DNA of 64,000 nt from Bradyrhizobium diversitatis (GCF_016031635.1 NZ_JACEGD010000006.1:62001-126000), one strand, 5' to 3'; shown: positions 53,794 through 62,646, numbered from the stretch's first letter. Made by a program: numbers and translations. Notes: generated by a model not told the origin, from the letters alone.

Positions 53794-54671
53794 GCGGTCG
53801 CCTCCGCGAGCATGGCATCGAGCCGCGGCGCAATGAAGTGCAGGTCCTCTTCGTCCTTCAGCGCGACGCCGATCGAACGTTTGAAGGCATCAGGCCAGCG
53901 CGCGCCGCCCTTGTTGAGGAGGGTCGCGGCCTCGGCCCAGTCGACGGCTTCGGCGATGCCGGGCGCCTTGCTCAGCGGTTCGCGCCGCAATCTCTCGACG
54001 GCAGCGACGACGGCGCGGGCCGTGGCCTCGGCGACGCTGGATGCGCGCATCATGATGATCCGCGCCTCCCGCTCGGCGCTGGGATAGTCGATCCAGTGAT
54101 AGACGCAGCGGCGGCGCAATGCCTCGTGCAGATCGCGCGTCCGGTTGGAGGTGAGCACGACGACCGGCCGCTCGGCCGCGCGCACTGTGCCGCGCTCGGG
54201 AATGGAGATCTGGAAGTCGGAGAGGAATTCGAGCAGGAAGGCCTCGAATTCCTGGTCGGCCCGGTCGATTTCGTCGATCAGGAGCACGGTTGAATCGGGC
54301 GCGCGCAGCGCGGCCAGCATCGGCCGCTCGATCAGGAAGGTCTCGCCATAGATGTCGATGCTCTCATCGCCGGCCTGGCGGATCGCCAGCATCTGGCGCG
54401 GATAGTTCCACTCGTAAAGCGCGGCAGAGGCGTCGATGCCCTCGTAGCATTGCAGGCGGATCAGGCGGCGGCCGAGCACGGCGGCGATGGCTTTGGCGGC
54501 TTCCGTCTTGCCGACGCCGGGCGCGCCTTCCAGCAGCAGCGGCTTGCCCAGCGCAAGCCCGAGATAGGCGGCGGTCGCAAGGCCCTCGTCGGCGAGGTAA
54601 TAGGCTGCCCGCAACGCCTTCTCCAGCGCCTCCGGACTGTCGATGCCGACGATGTTGCTGCGAACCGCCAC
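53790..54671 (-). CDS. MoxR-family AAA ATPase, CoxD-like
   Basis: A 293-residue AAA+ ATPase. The start is GTG 54671 (MAVRSNIVGIDSPEALEKAL). Walker A GAPGVGKTEAAKAI, Walker B VLLIDEIDRADQEFEAF, sensor region VVLTSNRTRDLHEALRRRC. In CO dehydrogenase operons CoxD is a chaperone for maturation of the Mo active site. It lies 11 bases after the C-terminal half of the large subunit gene. Confidence 0.9.
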   Translation of the reverse strand: MAVRSNIVGIDSPEALEKALRAAYYLADEGLATAAYLGLALGKPLLLEGAPGVGKTEAAKAIAAVLGRRLIRLQCYEGIDASAALYEWNYPRQMLAIRQAGDESIDIYGETFLIERPMLAALRAPDSTVLLIDEIDRADQEFEAFLLEFLSDFQISIPERGTVRAAERPVVVLTSNRTRDLHEALRRRCVYHWIDYPSAEREARIIMMRASSVAEATARAVVAAVERLRREPLSKAPGIAEAVDWAEAATLLNKGGARWPDAFKRSIGVALKDEEDLHFIAPRLDAMLAEATA

Positions 54672-54682
54672 GGCCGATCCCC

Positions 54683-55705
54683 CTAGCGCCGTGCCTGCGG
54701 CCGTGCGCCGCCTTGCGCCTTGATTGCGCGCAGCACCTTCTCCGGCGTGATCGGCAGGTCGTCGATGCGAACGCCCACGGCGTTGAAGATCGCATTCGCC
54801 ACCGCCGGCAGCACGGGATTGGCGCACATCTCGCCAGGCCCTTTTCCCCCGAAAGGACCGTCAGGCGCCGGACGCTCCAGCACGGCAATATCGTGCGGGC
54901 AGATGTCGCCGGGACCTGGCATCAGATATTCGACGAAGTCGCGGGGGCCGTGGACGGGATCGGGATAGTATGGCTCCGGCGTCTCGTAGAGCGCGTGACC
55001 GACGCCCATCCAGGCGCCCCCGACGAGCTGCTGCTCGACCAGCCGCGGATTGAGCGCGCGGCCGAGCTCGTAGGCGGAGTCCATCCGGACCATCGCGATC
55101 TCGCCGGTCTCGTCATCGACCTCGACCTCGGCGACGAGGCAGGCATGGGCATAGCAGGTTGCTGGCGACATCTCGCCGGTTTCGGGATCGACGTCCGACA
55201 GCGGCACAAGAAAGATGCCGCGTCCGGAGATGGTCTTGCCCTGCTTGAACTGCGCGGCAATGGCGACGTCCTTTGTCGAGATCGAACGGTGCGGCGCGCC
55301 CTTGACGTGGATATTGCCGCGGCCGTCGGTTTCGAGATCGGCGGCGTTAACCTCGAGCTCCTCGGCGGCGGCCTCCATCATCACGCCGCGCGCCTCCCGG
55401 GCGGCCGCCATCACGGCGTTGCCGACGCGATGGGTGCCGCGCGAGGCGAACGAGCCCATGCAGTGCGGGCCGGTGTCGGAATCGGCGGTGTCGACATAGA
55501 CGTCCTCGACCGGCACGCCCAGCGTCTCCGCGCAGATCTGCCGCGTCACCGACTTCATGCCCTGGCCGAGGTCGATCGACGACAGCGCCACGGTGAACTT
55601 GCCGCTCGGGTTGGAATGCACCAGCGCCTGGCTCGGATCGCCGCCGAGATTCATGCCGATGGGATAATTGATCGACGCCATGCCGCGTCCGCGATGCCTG
55701 GTCAT
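54683..55705 (-). CDS. Molybdenum hydroxylase large subunit, C-terminal half
   Basis: A 340-residue protein matching the second part of xanthine dehydrogenase/CoxL-type large subunits. It starts MTRHRGRGMASINYPIGMN, equivalent to the single-chain middle, and has SSIDLGQGMKSV, GSFASRGTHRVGNA and GGKGPGEM with the catalytic Glu near the end. Its ATG directly follows the TAG of the N-terminal half, with AGGAGG 6 bases upstream, so it is made as a separate chain. The two halves must assemble, since cofactor-binding loops lie in both. Confidence 0.88.
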   Translation of the reverse strand: MTRHRGRGMASINYPIGMNLGGDPSQALVHSNPSGKFTVALSSIDLGQGMKSVTRQICAETLGVPVEDVYVDTADSDTGPHCMGSFASRGTHRVGNAVMAAAREARGVMMEAAAEELEVNAADLETDGRGNIHVKGAPHRSISTKDVAIAAQFKQGKTISGRGIFLVPLSDVDPETGEMSPATCYAHACLVAEVEVDDETGEIAMVRMDSAYELGRALNPRLVEQQLVGGAWMGVGHALYETPEPYYPDPVHGPRDFVEYLMPGPGDICPHDIAVLERPAPDGPFGGKGPGEMCANPVLPAVANAIFNAVGVRIDDLPITPEKVLRAIKAQGGARPQARR

Positions 55706-57298
55706 CTAGCGCCTCCTGGTGCCGAACACGGAGGAGAAGCGAGTCGCGCCGTGTGAAGGCGCGGCTGGCCGCGGCGGGGGAGGTGGCGGCGCCGGCGGCG
55801 GTGGCTCGCGCGGCGGTTCGCGGGTGACGGTGGGCGGGAGCCGATCGTAGCTGGTGCGCTGCTGTGCCGGAGTCGTCGGTCTCGGACGCGCATCCCCCGG
55901 CGTCGGCGGGATCGCGGCGCGGCTGCCGCCGCCGTCCTTGCGCGAGGAGGCGCGCCTGAACTCGTCGCGGATCGGCCATTTGGCTTTTTCCGCCGCAACC
56001 TGGACGCACTCGATCAGCGCGGTGTTCTTGGCCTCGCGCCGATGCGCCTTCATGTCGCCGTCGCGATAGGCGTTGAGGATGCGGAACTCCATCGGGTCCA
56101 TGCCGACGAGGTTTGCCAGCTTGTCCATCTGGCATTCGATGGCAAAGTCCATTGCGGTGACGCCGAAGCCGCGCATGGCGGTGGCCGGCGTCCGGTTGGT
56201 GAAGACGCAATAGACGTCGCCATAGACGTTCGGGATGGTGTAGGGCCCCGGCAGATGCGCGGCGCATTTCACGGCGGCATAGCTCGACAGCCGCGTATAG
56301 GCGCCGCTGTCGAAATAAGCGCGGATTTTGCGAGCGACGATGCGGCCGTCGCGCATGACGCCGTCCTTGATGTAGATGCGCTCGGCGCCGCGCGGCGGAC
56401 CGTATTGCATCTCCTCCTCGCGCCCGAATACGTAGCGGACGGGACGTCCGGTCAGCATCGCGCCGAGGATCGCGAGCGGCTCGGTCAGCGTATCCACCTT
56501 GCCGCCAAAGCCGCCCCCGACGGTGCCGCCGATGAAGTGGAAGGTGTTGGAGGGCACGTCCAGGATCTTGGCGCAGGTGTCGACGGAGAAGAACAGCGCC
56601 TGGGTCGAAGTGTAAACGACGTAGCGGCCGTTGGTGTCGGGCGCGGCAATCGCGCCATTGGTCTCGGTCGGCGCGTGCTCGATCGGCGACATCTGGTAGC
56701 GCTGTTCCAGCACGTGGTCGGCGGTCGCAAGCGCCGCATCAACGTCGCCAAAGCGCAGGCGCTGGTGATCGTAGACGTCGTGATAGATGAAGGCGTTCTT
56801 CGGATAGGTCTCGTTGACGACAGGCGCACCGGTTTTGAGCGCATCCTCGACGTCGAACACGGTGGGCAGCGGCTCGTAGTCGATCTTGACCTTTGCGATC
56901 GCCTCGAACGCCTCGCGCTCGCTGTCGGCGACGACGGCGAGGATCGGCTCGCCCTTGTAGCGGACCTTGTCGACCGCCAGCGACGGCTCGTCGTCCTTGC
57001 CGAAGTTGATCAGGCTGAGCAGCGTGTTGAGGTTGCGTGGCACGTCGGCGCCGCGAATGATCCGGCGGACGCCGGCCGAGCGCTCGGCCTCGGTGGTATC
57101 GATGCGGCGCAGCCTTGCATGCGCTTGAGCCGAACGCACGACCTTCAGGTGCAGCATGCCCTGCAGCTTGTGGTCGTTGAAATAGCTGGACGTGCCCGTG
57201 ATGTGGCCGAGCATGTCCTGGCGCTGGGTGCCCTTGCCGATTTCATTCAGGTTGTCGTCGCGCTCGTCGGCGAAGATGTCTTTGCGCAGTTCCAGCAT
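55706..57298 (-). CDS. Molybdenum hydroxylase large subunit, N-terminal half with Pro-rich tail
   Basis: A 530-residue protein covering the first part of the large subunit: GKGTQRQDMLGHITGTSSYF, QALFFSVDTCAKILDVPSNT, GGTVGGGFGGKVDTLTEPLA and the cofactor loop ATAMRGFGVTAMDFAIECQM. The AMRGFG loop is of the general Mo-hydroxylase type and lacks the CSFR of form I CO dehydrogenase. After about residue 455 the family similarity stops and a tail rich in Pro, Arg and Ser follows (REPPPPAPPPPPP among others) to the TAG. Start ATG 57298 follows GAGGA. Confidence 0.88.
   Translation of the reverse strand: MLELRKDIFADERDDNLNEIGKGTQRQDMLGHITGTSSYFNDHKLQGMLHLKVVRSAQAHARLRRIDTTEAERSAGVRRIIRGADVPRNLNTLLSLINFGKDDEPSLAVDKVRYKGEPILAVVADSEREAFEAIAKVKIDYEPLPTVFDVEDALKTGAPVVNETYPKNAFIYHDVYDHQRLRFGDVDAALATADHVLEQRYQMSPIEHAPTETNGAIAAPDTNGRYVVYTSTQALFFSVDTCAKILDVPSNTFHFIGGTVGGGFGGKVDTLTEPLAILGAMLTGRPVRYVFGREEEMQYGPPRGAERIYIKDGVMRDGRIVARKIRAYFDSGAYTRLSSYAAVKCAAHLPGPYTIPNVYGDVYCVFTNRTPATAMRGFGVTAMDFAIECQMDKLANLVGMDPMEFRILNAYRDGDMKAHRREAKNTALIECVQVAAEKAKWPIRDEFRRASSRKDGGGSRAAIPPTPGDARPRPTTPAQQRTSYDRLPPTVTREPPREPPPPAPPPPPPRPAAPSHGATRFSSVFGTRRR
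55712..55717 (-). promoter_or_regulatory. Ribosome binding site of the split large-subunit gene
   Basis: AGGAGG on the minus strand, 6 bases before ATG 55705 and overlapping the last codons of the preceding ORF. A canonical site here shows that the second half has its own initiation rather than depending on readthrough. Confidence 0.75.
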
Positions 57299-57309
57299 GG
57301 TCGCGTCCT

Positions 57310-57786
57310 CTAGGCGCTGACCCGGCCGCCGGCGGCGGCGAGGATGGCGTTGATGATCGGCTCGTAGCCGGTGCAGCGGCATATATTGCCGGAGATCGCC
57401 TCGACGACCTCGGCGCGGCTCGGCGAAGGGTTGCGGTCGAGCAGGGCTTTTGCCGCCATCAGCATGCCCGGTGTGCAATAGCCGCATTGGGCGGCGAAAT
57501 TGTCGGCGAAGGCGCGCTGGAGCGGATGCAGGTTCGGGCCCTGTTTCATGCCATCGAGGGTCTCGATCGAGCGACCCGAGACTGTCTCGGCGAGTGTCAG
57601 GCAGGAGAGGTGAAGTTCACCGTCGATCAGCACGCTGCAAGTGCCGCAGCCGCCTTGGCCGCAACCGAACTTCGGCGTGATGTCGCCGATCAACTCGCGC
57701 AAGGCGACGAGCAGGTTGGTGCCGCCGTCGACGAAGATCGCGACGTCGCGGCCGTTGTGGCGAAACTGAAGGGGGATTTTTGTCAT
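57310..57786 (-). CDS. Molybdenum hydroxylase [2Fe-2S] subunit
   Basis: A 158-residue CoxS/XdhC-type iron-sulfur subunit. Plant-type cluster motif CGQGGCGTC with a later Cys (HLSCLT), and the proximal cluster Cys in QCGYCTPGM and CRCTGYEP. It carries electrons between the Mo site and FAD. It is 11 bases upstream of the large subunit start. Confidence 0.95.
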   Translation of the reverse strand: MTKIPLQFRHNGRDVAIFVDGGTNLLVALRELIGDITPKFGCGQGGCGTCSVLIDGELHLSCLTLAETVSGRSIETLDGMKQGPNLHPLQRAFADNFAAQCGYCTPGMLMAAKALLDRNPSPSRAEVVEAISGNICRCTGYEPIINAILAAAGGRVSA

Positions 57787-57792
57787 GGCGAG

Positions 57793-58611
57793 CTATTCCT
57801 GTCCCGACAGCAGGCGCCGCAAATGCACGCCGACGATCTCGCGGCGATACCAGGCGCTCCCGAGCGCGTTGTCGGATGGCGATGTTCCTTCCGTTGCTGC
57901 CGAAGCGGCAGCTGCGATGGTCGCAGTATCCAACGAGCGGCCCTCCAATGCGCGCTCGGCGGCGCGAGCACGGATTTGCGTCGGCGCCATCGAGCCCAGC
58001 GCAATCCGCGCACCCGCGATCCGTCCGCCGCTGACCGGCAGATGCGCGGCAAGCGTGATCACCGAGCCGCCCTTCGGCTTGATGCGCGCGATCTTGCGAT
58101 ATCGGAACGCCTCGCTGCTGGCCGGCCGCGTACAGGACACCGACAGCACCAAAGTTCCGGCCTGTCGCTCGCGCCCCTGCAGGAACTCCTCGATCGGAAT
58201 ATCGCGCGAGCCGAAGCCGCCTTGCACCGCAATCGTGGCGTCGAGCGCCAGCAGCGCCACGGTGAAATCGCCGTAAGGGCTCGGCGCGAACAGATTGCCG
58301 CCGACCGTGCCCATGTTGCGTACAGCGGGACCGCCGATCGAGCGGGCGGGGGCATGCAGGAAGGCGAGGTCGCGCTCGGCCAGCACGCGCGCGAAGGTGA
58401 CGCCGGCACCGAGCGTGATGCGCGGGCCTGAGGCCTCGATCCGGGTCAGCGCCTGGTCCTGCGCGCGGACGATCGTCGAGATCGACACGTCGCCTTCGTT
58501 CAGCGCCCGCATCACCAGCGTGCCGCCGCCGAGATAACGCGCGCTCCGGTCCGACGACAGCGCGCCAGCCGCCTCGCTCGCATTCGCAAAAGTCTTTACC
58601 GTCACGGCCAT
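57793..58611 (-). CDS. Molybdenum hydroxylase FAD-binding subunit
   Basis: A 272-residue CoxM-type flavoprotein. FAD-binding motifs ARYLGGGTLVMRAL near the N-terminus and MGTVGGNLFAPSPYGD. It passes electrons from the FeS clusters to an acceptor. It ends 6 bases before the FeS subunit gene, giving the order M-S-L, as in many cox-type operons. Confidence 0.93.
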   Translation of the reverse strand: MAVTVKTFANASEAAGALSSDRSARYLGGGTLVMRALNEGDVSISTIVRAQDQALTRIEASGPRITLGAGVTFARVLAERDLAFLHAPARSIGGPAVRNMGTVGGNLFAPSPYGDFTVALLALDATIAVQGGFGSRDIPIEEFLQGRERQAGTLVLSVSCTRPASSEAFRYRKIARIKPKGGSVITLAAHLPVSGGRIAGARIALGSMAPTQIRARAAERALEGRSLDTATIAAAASAATEGTSPSDNALGSAWYRREIVGVHLRRLLSGQE

Positions 58612-58612
58612 G

Positions 58613-59056
58613 CTATGCGGCCTCCTTCAGATGTCGGCGGATCGCCTCGAACCCTGCCTGATAGATGTCTTCGGCGACCATGTGGGTGATGCGGTCCTTG
58701 TCTTCCGGCTTCGTCGTGAATCGCGATTCCCAGTGCCAGAAGGTGCGGTCGCCATCGGTGACCGGCAGCAGCCGGACGTGAGCGACATAGTTGAACATCG
58801 GGACCGGCGTATCGAGCAGGCAGTAGCTGAACGCCTGCTCGAGGTCGGACAGCGCCAGCAGCTGCTCGCGCAGCTCCGAACCGTCCTTGAGCTTGAAACG
58901 CCTGACGCAGCCGATCTTGTCGGAGGATTGCGCACGCTCGATGGAAGAGGTCGCGACCGCCGGATGCCAGCGGTCGTGCCCATTGAAATCGCGCAGCACG
59001 TCCCACACCGCGTCGGTCGGTGCGTCCAGGATCGTGCTCTTGACGATATGCGGCAC
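58613..59056 (-). CDS. SRPBCC-family protein, CoxG-like (1)
   Basis: A 147-residue START/Bet v1-like fold protein. GTG 59056 with GAGGGCTGACC upstream is the start that matches the paralogue downstream of the repeat. Visible: APTDAVWDVLRDFNGHDRWH and SSDKIGCVRRFKLKDGSELR. CoxG-type proteins are linked to membrane attachment or assembly of CO dehydrogenase-type enzymes. It lies 1 base before the FAD subunit gene. Confidence 0.8.
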   Translation of the reverse strand: MPHIVKSTILDAPTDAVWDVLRDFNGHDRWHPAVATSSIERAQSSDKIGCVRRFKLKDGSELREQLLALSDLEQAFSYCLLDTPVPMFNYVAHVRLLPVTDGDRTFWHWESRFTTKPEDKDRITHMVAEDIYQAGFEAIRRHLKEAA

Positions 59057-59082
59057 GGTCAGCCCTCTGTTGTTCTCTTCAC

Positions 59083-59229
59083 ATCGCCCCGCTTGCGGGG
59101 AGAGGTCGGCGCGAAGCGCCGGGTGAGGGGGAGTCTCCGCGAGTCCAACTGCCTCCGTCCCCGGAGAGGCTCCCCCTCCCCCCAACCCTCACAGCGCGAG
59201 CGACCCCGCAAGCGGGGCGAGGGGGCGCA
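59083..59229. repeat. Palindromic repeat element (copy 3)
   Basis: A GC-rich element of about 147 bases, with CCCCGCTTGCGGGGAGAGG at one end and CCCCGCAAGCGGGGCGAGG at the other, which are inverted relative to one another, and GGCGCGAAGCGCC inside. It shares the core logic of the copies at 38 and 48 kb but not their outer termini. It separates the two SRPBCC genes within an otherwise tight operon. Confidence 0.7.
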
Positions 59230-59260
59230 GTGTGCCTTGATCGAAACAGGTCGGATCACG

Positions 59261-59698
59261 TCAGCCCCCGAACACGCGCTTCAAGGCGTCGAAGCCGCCC
59301 TGGAACACGCCGCCGCCGATGTTGCTGACGAGCTCGGTCTCCCGCTCCGGCGCGCAGTCGAACTCAGCGGTCCATTCCACGAAGGTCTGGTCGCCGTCCG
59401 TGACGGGCGTCAGCCGCAGGGTGGCGACGTAGTTCTCGACGCCCATCGGCGATTCCAGGATCGAATAGGTGCAGAACATGTCGTAATCGGAGAGGCCGAG
59501 CAGCTTCTCGCGGATGCGGTCGCCGTTGCGCAGGCGGAAATCCCTGACACAGCCGATCTTGTCGGAGGGCTCGCCGCCTTCGATGCGGCTTTCGGCGATG
59601 GCCGGATGCCAGTTCGGCAGGCCGTTGAAATCGCGAACCCGTGCCCAGACGCGGTCGTTGCGGGCGTTGACGACGGTGGAGACGTAGACGCGGGCCAT
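59261..59698 (-). CDS. SRPBCC-family protein, CoxG-like (2)
   Basis: A 145-residue paralogue of the SRPBCC protein at 58613. Shared features include RVWARVRDFNGLPNWHPAI and EPSDKIGCVRDFRLRNGDRI. It lies 10 bases downstream of the flotillin-like gene and 204 bases upstream of the first SRPBCC gene. Function inferred only from family and context. Confidence 0.8.
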   Translation of the reverse strand: MARVYVSTVVNARNDRVWARVRDFNGLPNWHPAIAESRIEGGEPSDKIGCVRDFRLRNGDRIREKLLGLSDYDMFCTYSILESPMGVENYVATLRLTPVTDGDQTFVEWTAEFDCAPERETELVSNIGGGVFQGGFDALKRVFGG

Positions 59699-59708
59699 CG
59701 CTCAAACC

Positions 59709-62621
59709 TCAGCTCTTCTTCCGCGGGCCGCGCTCGGAATGCTCGCCGCCCTCGGTCGCGGGCGGGGAGGCCGCCGGCTTCTCGCCACCGCCAGCACCTC
59801 CGCCGCCCTTGCGCGCGGCCTCCTTGATGCCCTGCATGTCGCGAGCTTCGCGGATCAGCCCCGGCATCTTGGCGAGACTGCCGCCTTCGACGCCGATGTC
59901 CGACAGGATGGAATCGATCAGCGGGGCCTGGACGCGATAGCGCAGCGCCGAGTCGATCACCTCGTCGGTGGCGCTGCGGCCGCCATTGCCATTTCCGTGA
60001 CCGTTGCCGTTGAGGCCGTCGACCTGGAGAATGCGGATGCCCTCGATCTTCTCCATCGGCTTGACGCTCTCGCGCACGATGCCCTCGATGCGGTCGAGCA
60101 GCTTTCTGCGGAACAGCGAGTAGCGCGCCTGGTCGGTCAGCACGTTCTCGGCCTCGTTGAGCAGCCGCTGCGCCTCGGCCTCGACCGCCGCGCGCACGCG
60201 CTCGGCTTCGGCCGCGATGCGCGTCTCCTCGGCCTGCTTCTCGGCAAGCAGGATTTCGACGGTCTTGCGCCGCTTGGCGATCTCGCTCTCCCGGGCCGTG
60301 ACGACGCGCTCGGTAGCTTCCGTCGCGCGCATCCGCGCTTCCTCGGCAGACGCCTTGGCTGCGGACTCTTCCAGGGATTTCGTGTGGATGGCGATCGCCT
60401 TCTCCATCAGGACGGTCTCGACCTCCTTCTCGCGATTGACCTCGAGCTTGCGCAGCTCGCGCTCGCGCCCGATGCGGGCTTCGTCGAGACCGCGGTCGGA
60501 GGCGATGCGGGCACGCTCGACCTCCTCGCGCGAGGCGATCTCGGCTTCCTGGAGCGACTGGACGCGGGCGACTTCGAGCTGCTCGATGGCGCGGCGCCGC
60601 TCGATGCGGGCCGCTTCCAGCGCCTGCTCGCGCGAGACGTCGGTGGTCTCGACCTCCTTGCGCGCGACGATCTCGGCCTGCTTGACCTGGCGATCGGCGT
60701 CGATGCGTTCGGAGCGCTTGGTGGAGAGGGCGATGACGCGGTCCTCGTCGGCGATCTCGATCGCCTTCTTCTGCTCGATGTTGAGCACCTCGCGCTTCTT
60801 GGAGGAGTTGATGCGCTCGGCTTCGAGCGCCAGATCGACCGTGATGCGCTGGCGCTCGACGGCGTCGCGCTGCTTCAGCTCGGCCGCCTCCAGCGCTCCG
60901 GTGCGCTCGATCTCGAGCGCGCGCGTCTCCCGTTCGGCCTGGATCCGCTCGGCCGCAACCGCCTTTTCCTGGGCGATGCGGGCCGCCTCGATCGCCTCGC
61001 GCGAGGCGATGTCGGCTTCCTCGACGGCGCGGTTGCGGGCGATCTCCAGCGAGCGCACGCGCTCCTCCTGCGCGATACGCGAGGCTTCCGTGGTCTCGCG
61101 CGCGGCAATGCCGGCGACGTCGAGCGCCTGGTTGCGCTCGATCTCCAGCTGCCGCGTGTTCTGCTCGGCGGCGATGCGTTCGGCGGCGAGCGTCCGCTCG
61201 CGGGCGATGCGGGCGGCCTCGACCGCGCGCTGGGCCTCGATCTCGGCCTCCTGGATGGTCCGCACTTGCTGGATCTCCAGGGCGCGGGTGCGCTCGTCGG
61301 AGGAGATGCGCTCGACATTGACGATCAGCGTCTGCGCGATGCGGGCCTTTTCAGTGGCCTCGCGGGCGGCGATCTCGGCCTCGTCCACGGCGCGGGTACG
61401 CTCGATCTCGCGGCGGCGCGTCTCTTCTTCGTTGGCGATGCGGGCGTCGGTGACGACGCGGTCCTGCTGGATGCGCGCTTTTTCGATCGCTTCGCGGGCC
61501 GCGATCTCGGCTTCCTCCACCGTGCGCATGCGCTCGATCTCGCGCTGGCGCACCTCGCGCTCGGAGGCAATGCGGGTGGTGTCGATCGAGCGCTGGTTGG
61601 CGATCCTCGTCTTCTCGATCTCCTCGCGCGCCAGCAGCTCCTTTTCCTCGATGGTGCGGGTCCGCTCGATCTCCCTCTGGCGGGTCTCGCGCTCGGAGGC
61701 GATGCGGGCTTCCGCAATCGCCTGGTCATTGGCGATGCGGGCGCGCTCGATCGCCTCGCGAGCGGAAATCTGCGCCTGTTCGGCCTCGGTTTCGCGCAGC
61801 GCCCGTTCGCGGGCAACCTCGGTGCGCTGGAGCGCGCGGCGCATCTCGATGTCGCGTTCCTGCTCCAGGCGCGCGGTCTCGCTCTCGCGCTCGATCTCCA
61901 GCGCCTGCCGCTCGGCCTCCAGATTGCGGGCGCGGATCTTGATCATCGAGTCCTGCTCGATGTCGTTGCGCAGCTTCCGCTTGGCCTCGATGTCCTGCAT
62001 TAACTGGGTCAGACCTTCGGCGTCGAACCGGTTCGAGGGATTGAAGAATTCGAGATCGGTCTGGTCGAGATCGGTGATGGCGACCGATTCCAGTTCGAGG
62101 CCGTTCTGGGCAAGGGCTTCCGCCGCTTCGGTCTTGACGCGCGCGACATAGTCGCCGCGCCGCTCGTGCATCTCCTCCATGGTCATTTCGGAGGCGACCG
62201 AGCGAATCGCAGAGATGAACTTGCCGGCGAGCAGCGCATGAAGTTGCTCCGGCGCCATGGTGCGGCGGCCGAGCGTCGCCGCGGCGATCGAGACCGCTTC
62301 GCGGGTCGGCTGCACCCGGACGTAGAAGTCGGCCTCGATGTCGACCCGCATGCGGTCGCGGGTGATCACGGCATCCTGTCTGGAGCGGACGACCCCCATC
62401 GGCAACACGTTCATGTTGACCGGCGTGTAATCGTGGATGAATGGCAGCACGAAGGCGCCGCCATTGATCACCACGCGTTCGCCGAGGAAACCCGTCCGGA
62501 CGAACGACGTCTCCTTGGAGGAGCGATGATAGAGCCAGTTCACGATGTAGACGCCAACCACGATCACGATGATCGCGACGATCAGCCAGAGGATCAATTC
62601 ACCGACCAGATTGCCCGACAT
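59709..62621 (-). CDS. Flotillin-like SPFH protein with giant hendecad coiled coil
   Basis: A 970-residue membrane protein. One N-terminal helix (LILWLIVAIIVIVVGVYIVN) is followed by an SPFH/band-7 domain (about residues 30-220; TGFLGERVVINGGAFVLPFI). Residues 233-760 read as about 48 consecutive 11-residue repeats, mostly in 44-residue units such as REAIERARIAN DQAIAEARIAS. Then a short C-terminal flotillin-type region (KPMEKIEGIRILQVDG) and a Gly/Pro/Glu-rich tail. Flotillins of the YqiK type scaffold membrane microdomains; at 970 residues this one is far longer than the about 550 of Escherichia coli YqiK. Confidence 0.9.
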   Translation of the reverse strand: MSGNLVGELILWLIVAIIVIVVGVYIVNWLYHRSSKETSFVRTGFLGERVVINGGAFVLPFIHDYTPVNMNVLPMGVVRSRQDAVITRDRMRVDIEADFYVRVQPTREAVSIAAATLGRRTMAPEQLHALLAGKFISAIRSVASEMTMEEMHERRGDYVARVKTEAAEALAQNGLELESVAITDLDQTDLEFFNPSNRFDAEGLTQLMQDIEAKRKLRNDIEQDSMIKIRARNLEAERQALEIERESETARLEQERDIEMRRALQRTEVARERALRETEAEQAQISAREAIERARIANDQAIAEARIASERETRQREIERTRTIEEKELLAREEIEKTRIANQRSIDTTRIASEREVRQREIERMRTVEEAEIAAREAIEKARIQQDRVVTDARIANEEETRRREIERTRAVDEAEIAAREATEKARIAQTLIVNVERISSDERTRALEIQQVRTIQEAEIEAQRAVEAARIARERTLAAERIAAEQNTRQLEIERNQALDVAGIAARETTEASRIAQEERVRSLEIARNRAVEEADIASREAIEAARIAQEKAVAAERIQAERETRALEIERTGALEAAELKQRDAVERQRITVDLALEAERINSSKKREVLNIEQKKAIEIADEDRVIALSTKRSERIDADRQVKQAEIVARKEVETTDVSREQALEAARIERRRAIEQLEVARVQSLQEAEIASREEVERARIASDRGLDEARIGRERELRKLEVNREKEVETVLMEKAIAIHTKSLEESAAKASAEEARMRATEATERVVTARESEIAKRRKTVEILLAEKQAEETRIAAEAERVRAAVEAEAQRLLNEAENVLTDQARYSLFRRKLLDRIEGIVRESVKPMEKIEGIRILQVDGLNGNGHGNGNGGRSATDEVIDSALRYRVQAPLIDSILSDIGVEGGSLAKMPGLIREARDMQGIKEAARKGGGGAGGGEKPAASPPATEGGEHSERGPRKKS
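60342..61925 (-). repeat. Hendecad-repeat coding region of the flotillin-like gene
   Basis: DNA encoding residues 233-760. Repeat periods are 33 bases (one hendecad) and, between 60870 and 61760, 132 bases (four hendecads: REAIEKARIxx, DxxxxxARIAx, ERETRxxEIER, TRTVEEAEIAA types). One 99-base unit lacks one hendecad. Because both are multiples of 3, long open frames also appear on the other strand. Confidence 0.85.
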
Positions 62622-62646
62622 CCTTCCCTCCCTCGTCCTTTCGGCG

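Noticed and set aside
54683..58611. CO dehydrogenase (coxMSL) identity
   Set aside because: The large subunit loop reads AMRGFG, not the CSFR-containing loop of form I CO dehydrogenase, so only the superfamily is claimed.
59739..62151. Two very long open frames (754 and 664 codons) opposite the flotillin-like gene
   Set aside because: They are by-products of 33- and 132-base repeats on the coding strand; their products are low-complexity Leu/Asp- or Ser/Arg-rich chains with no domains.
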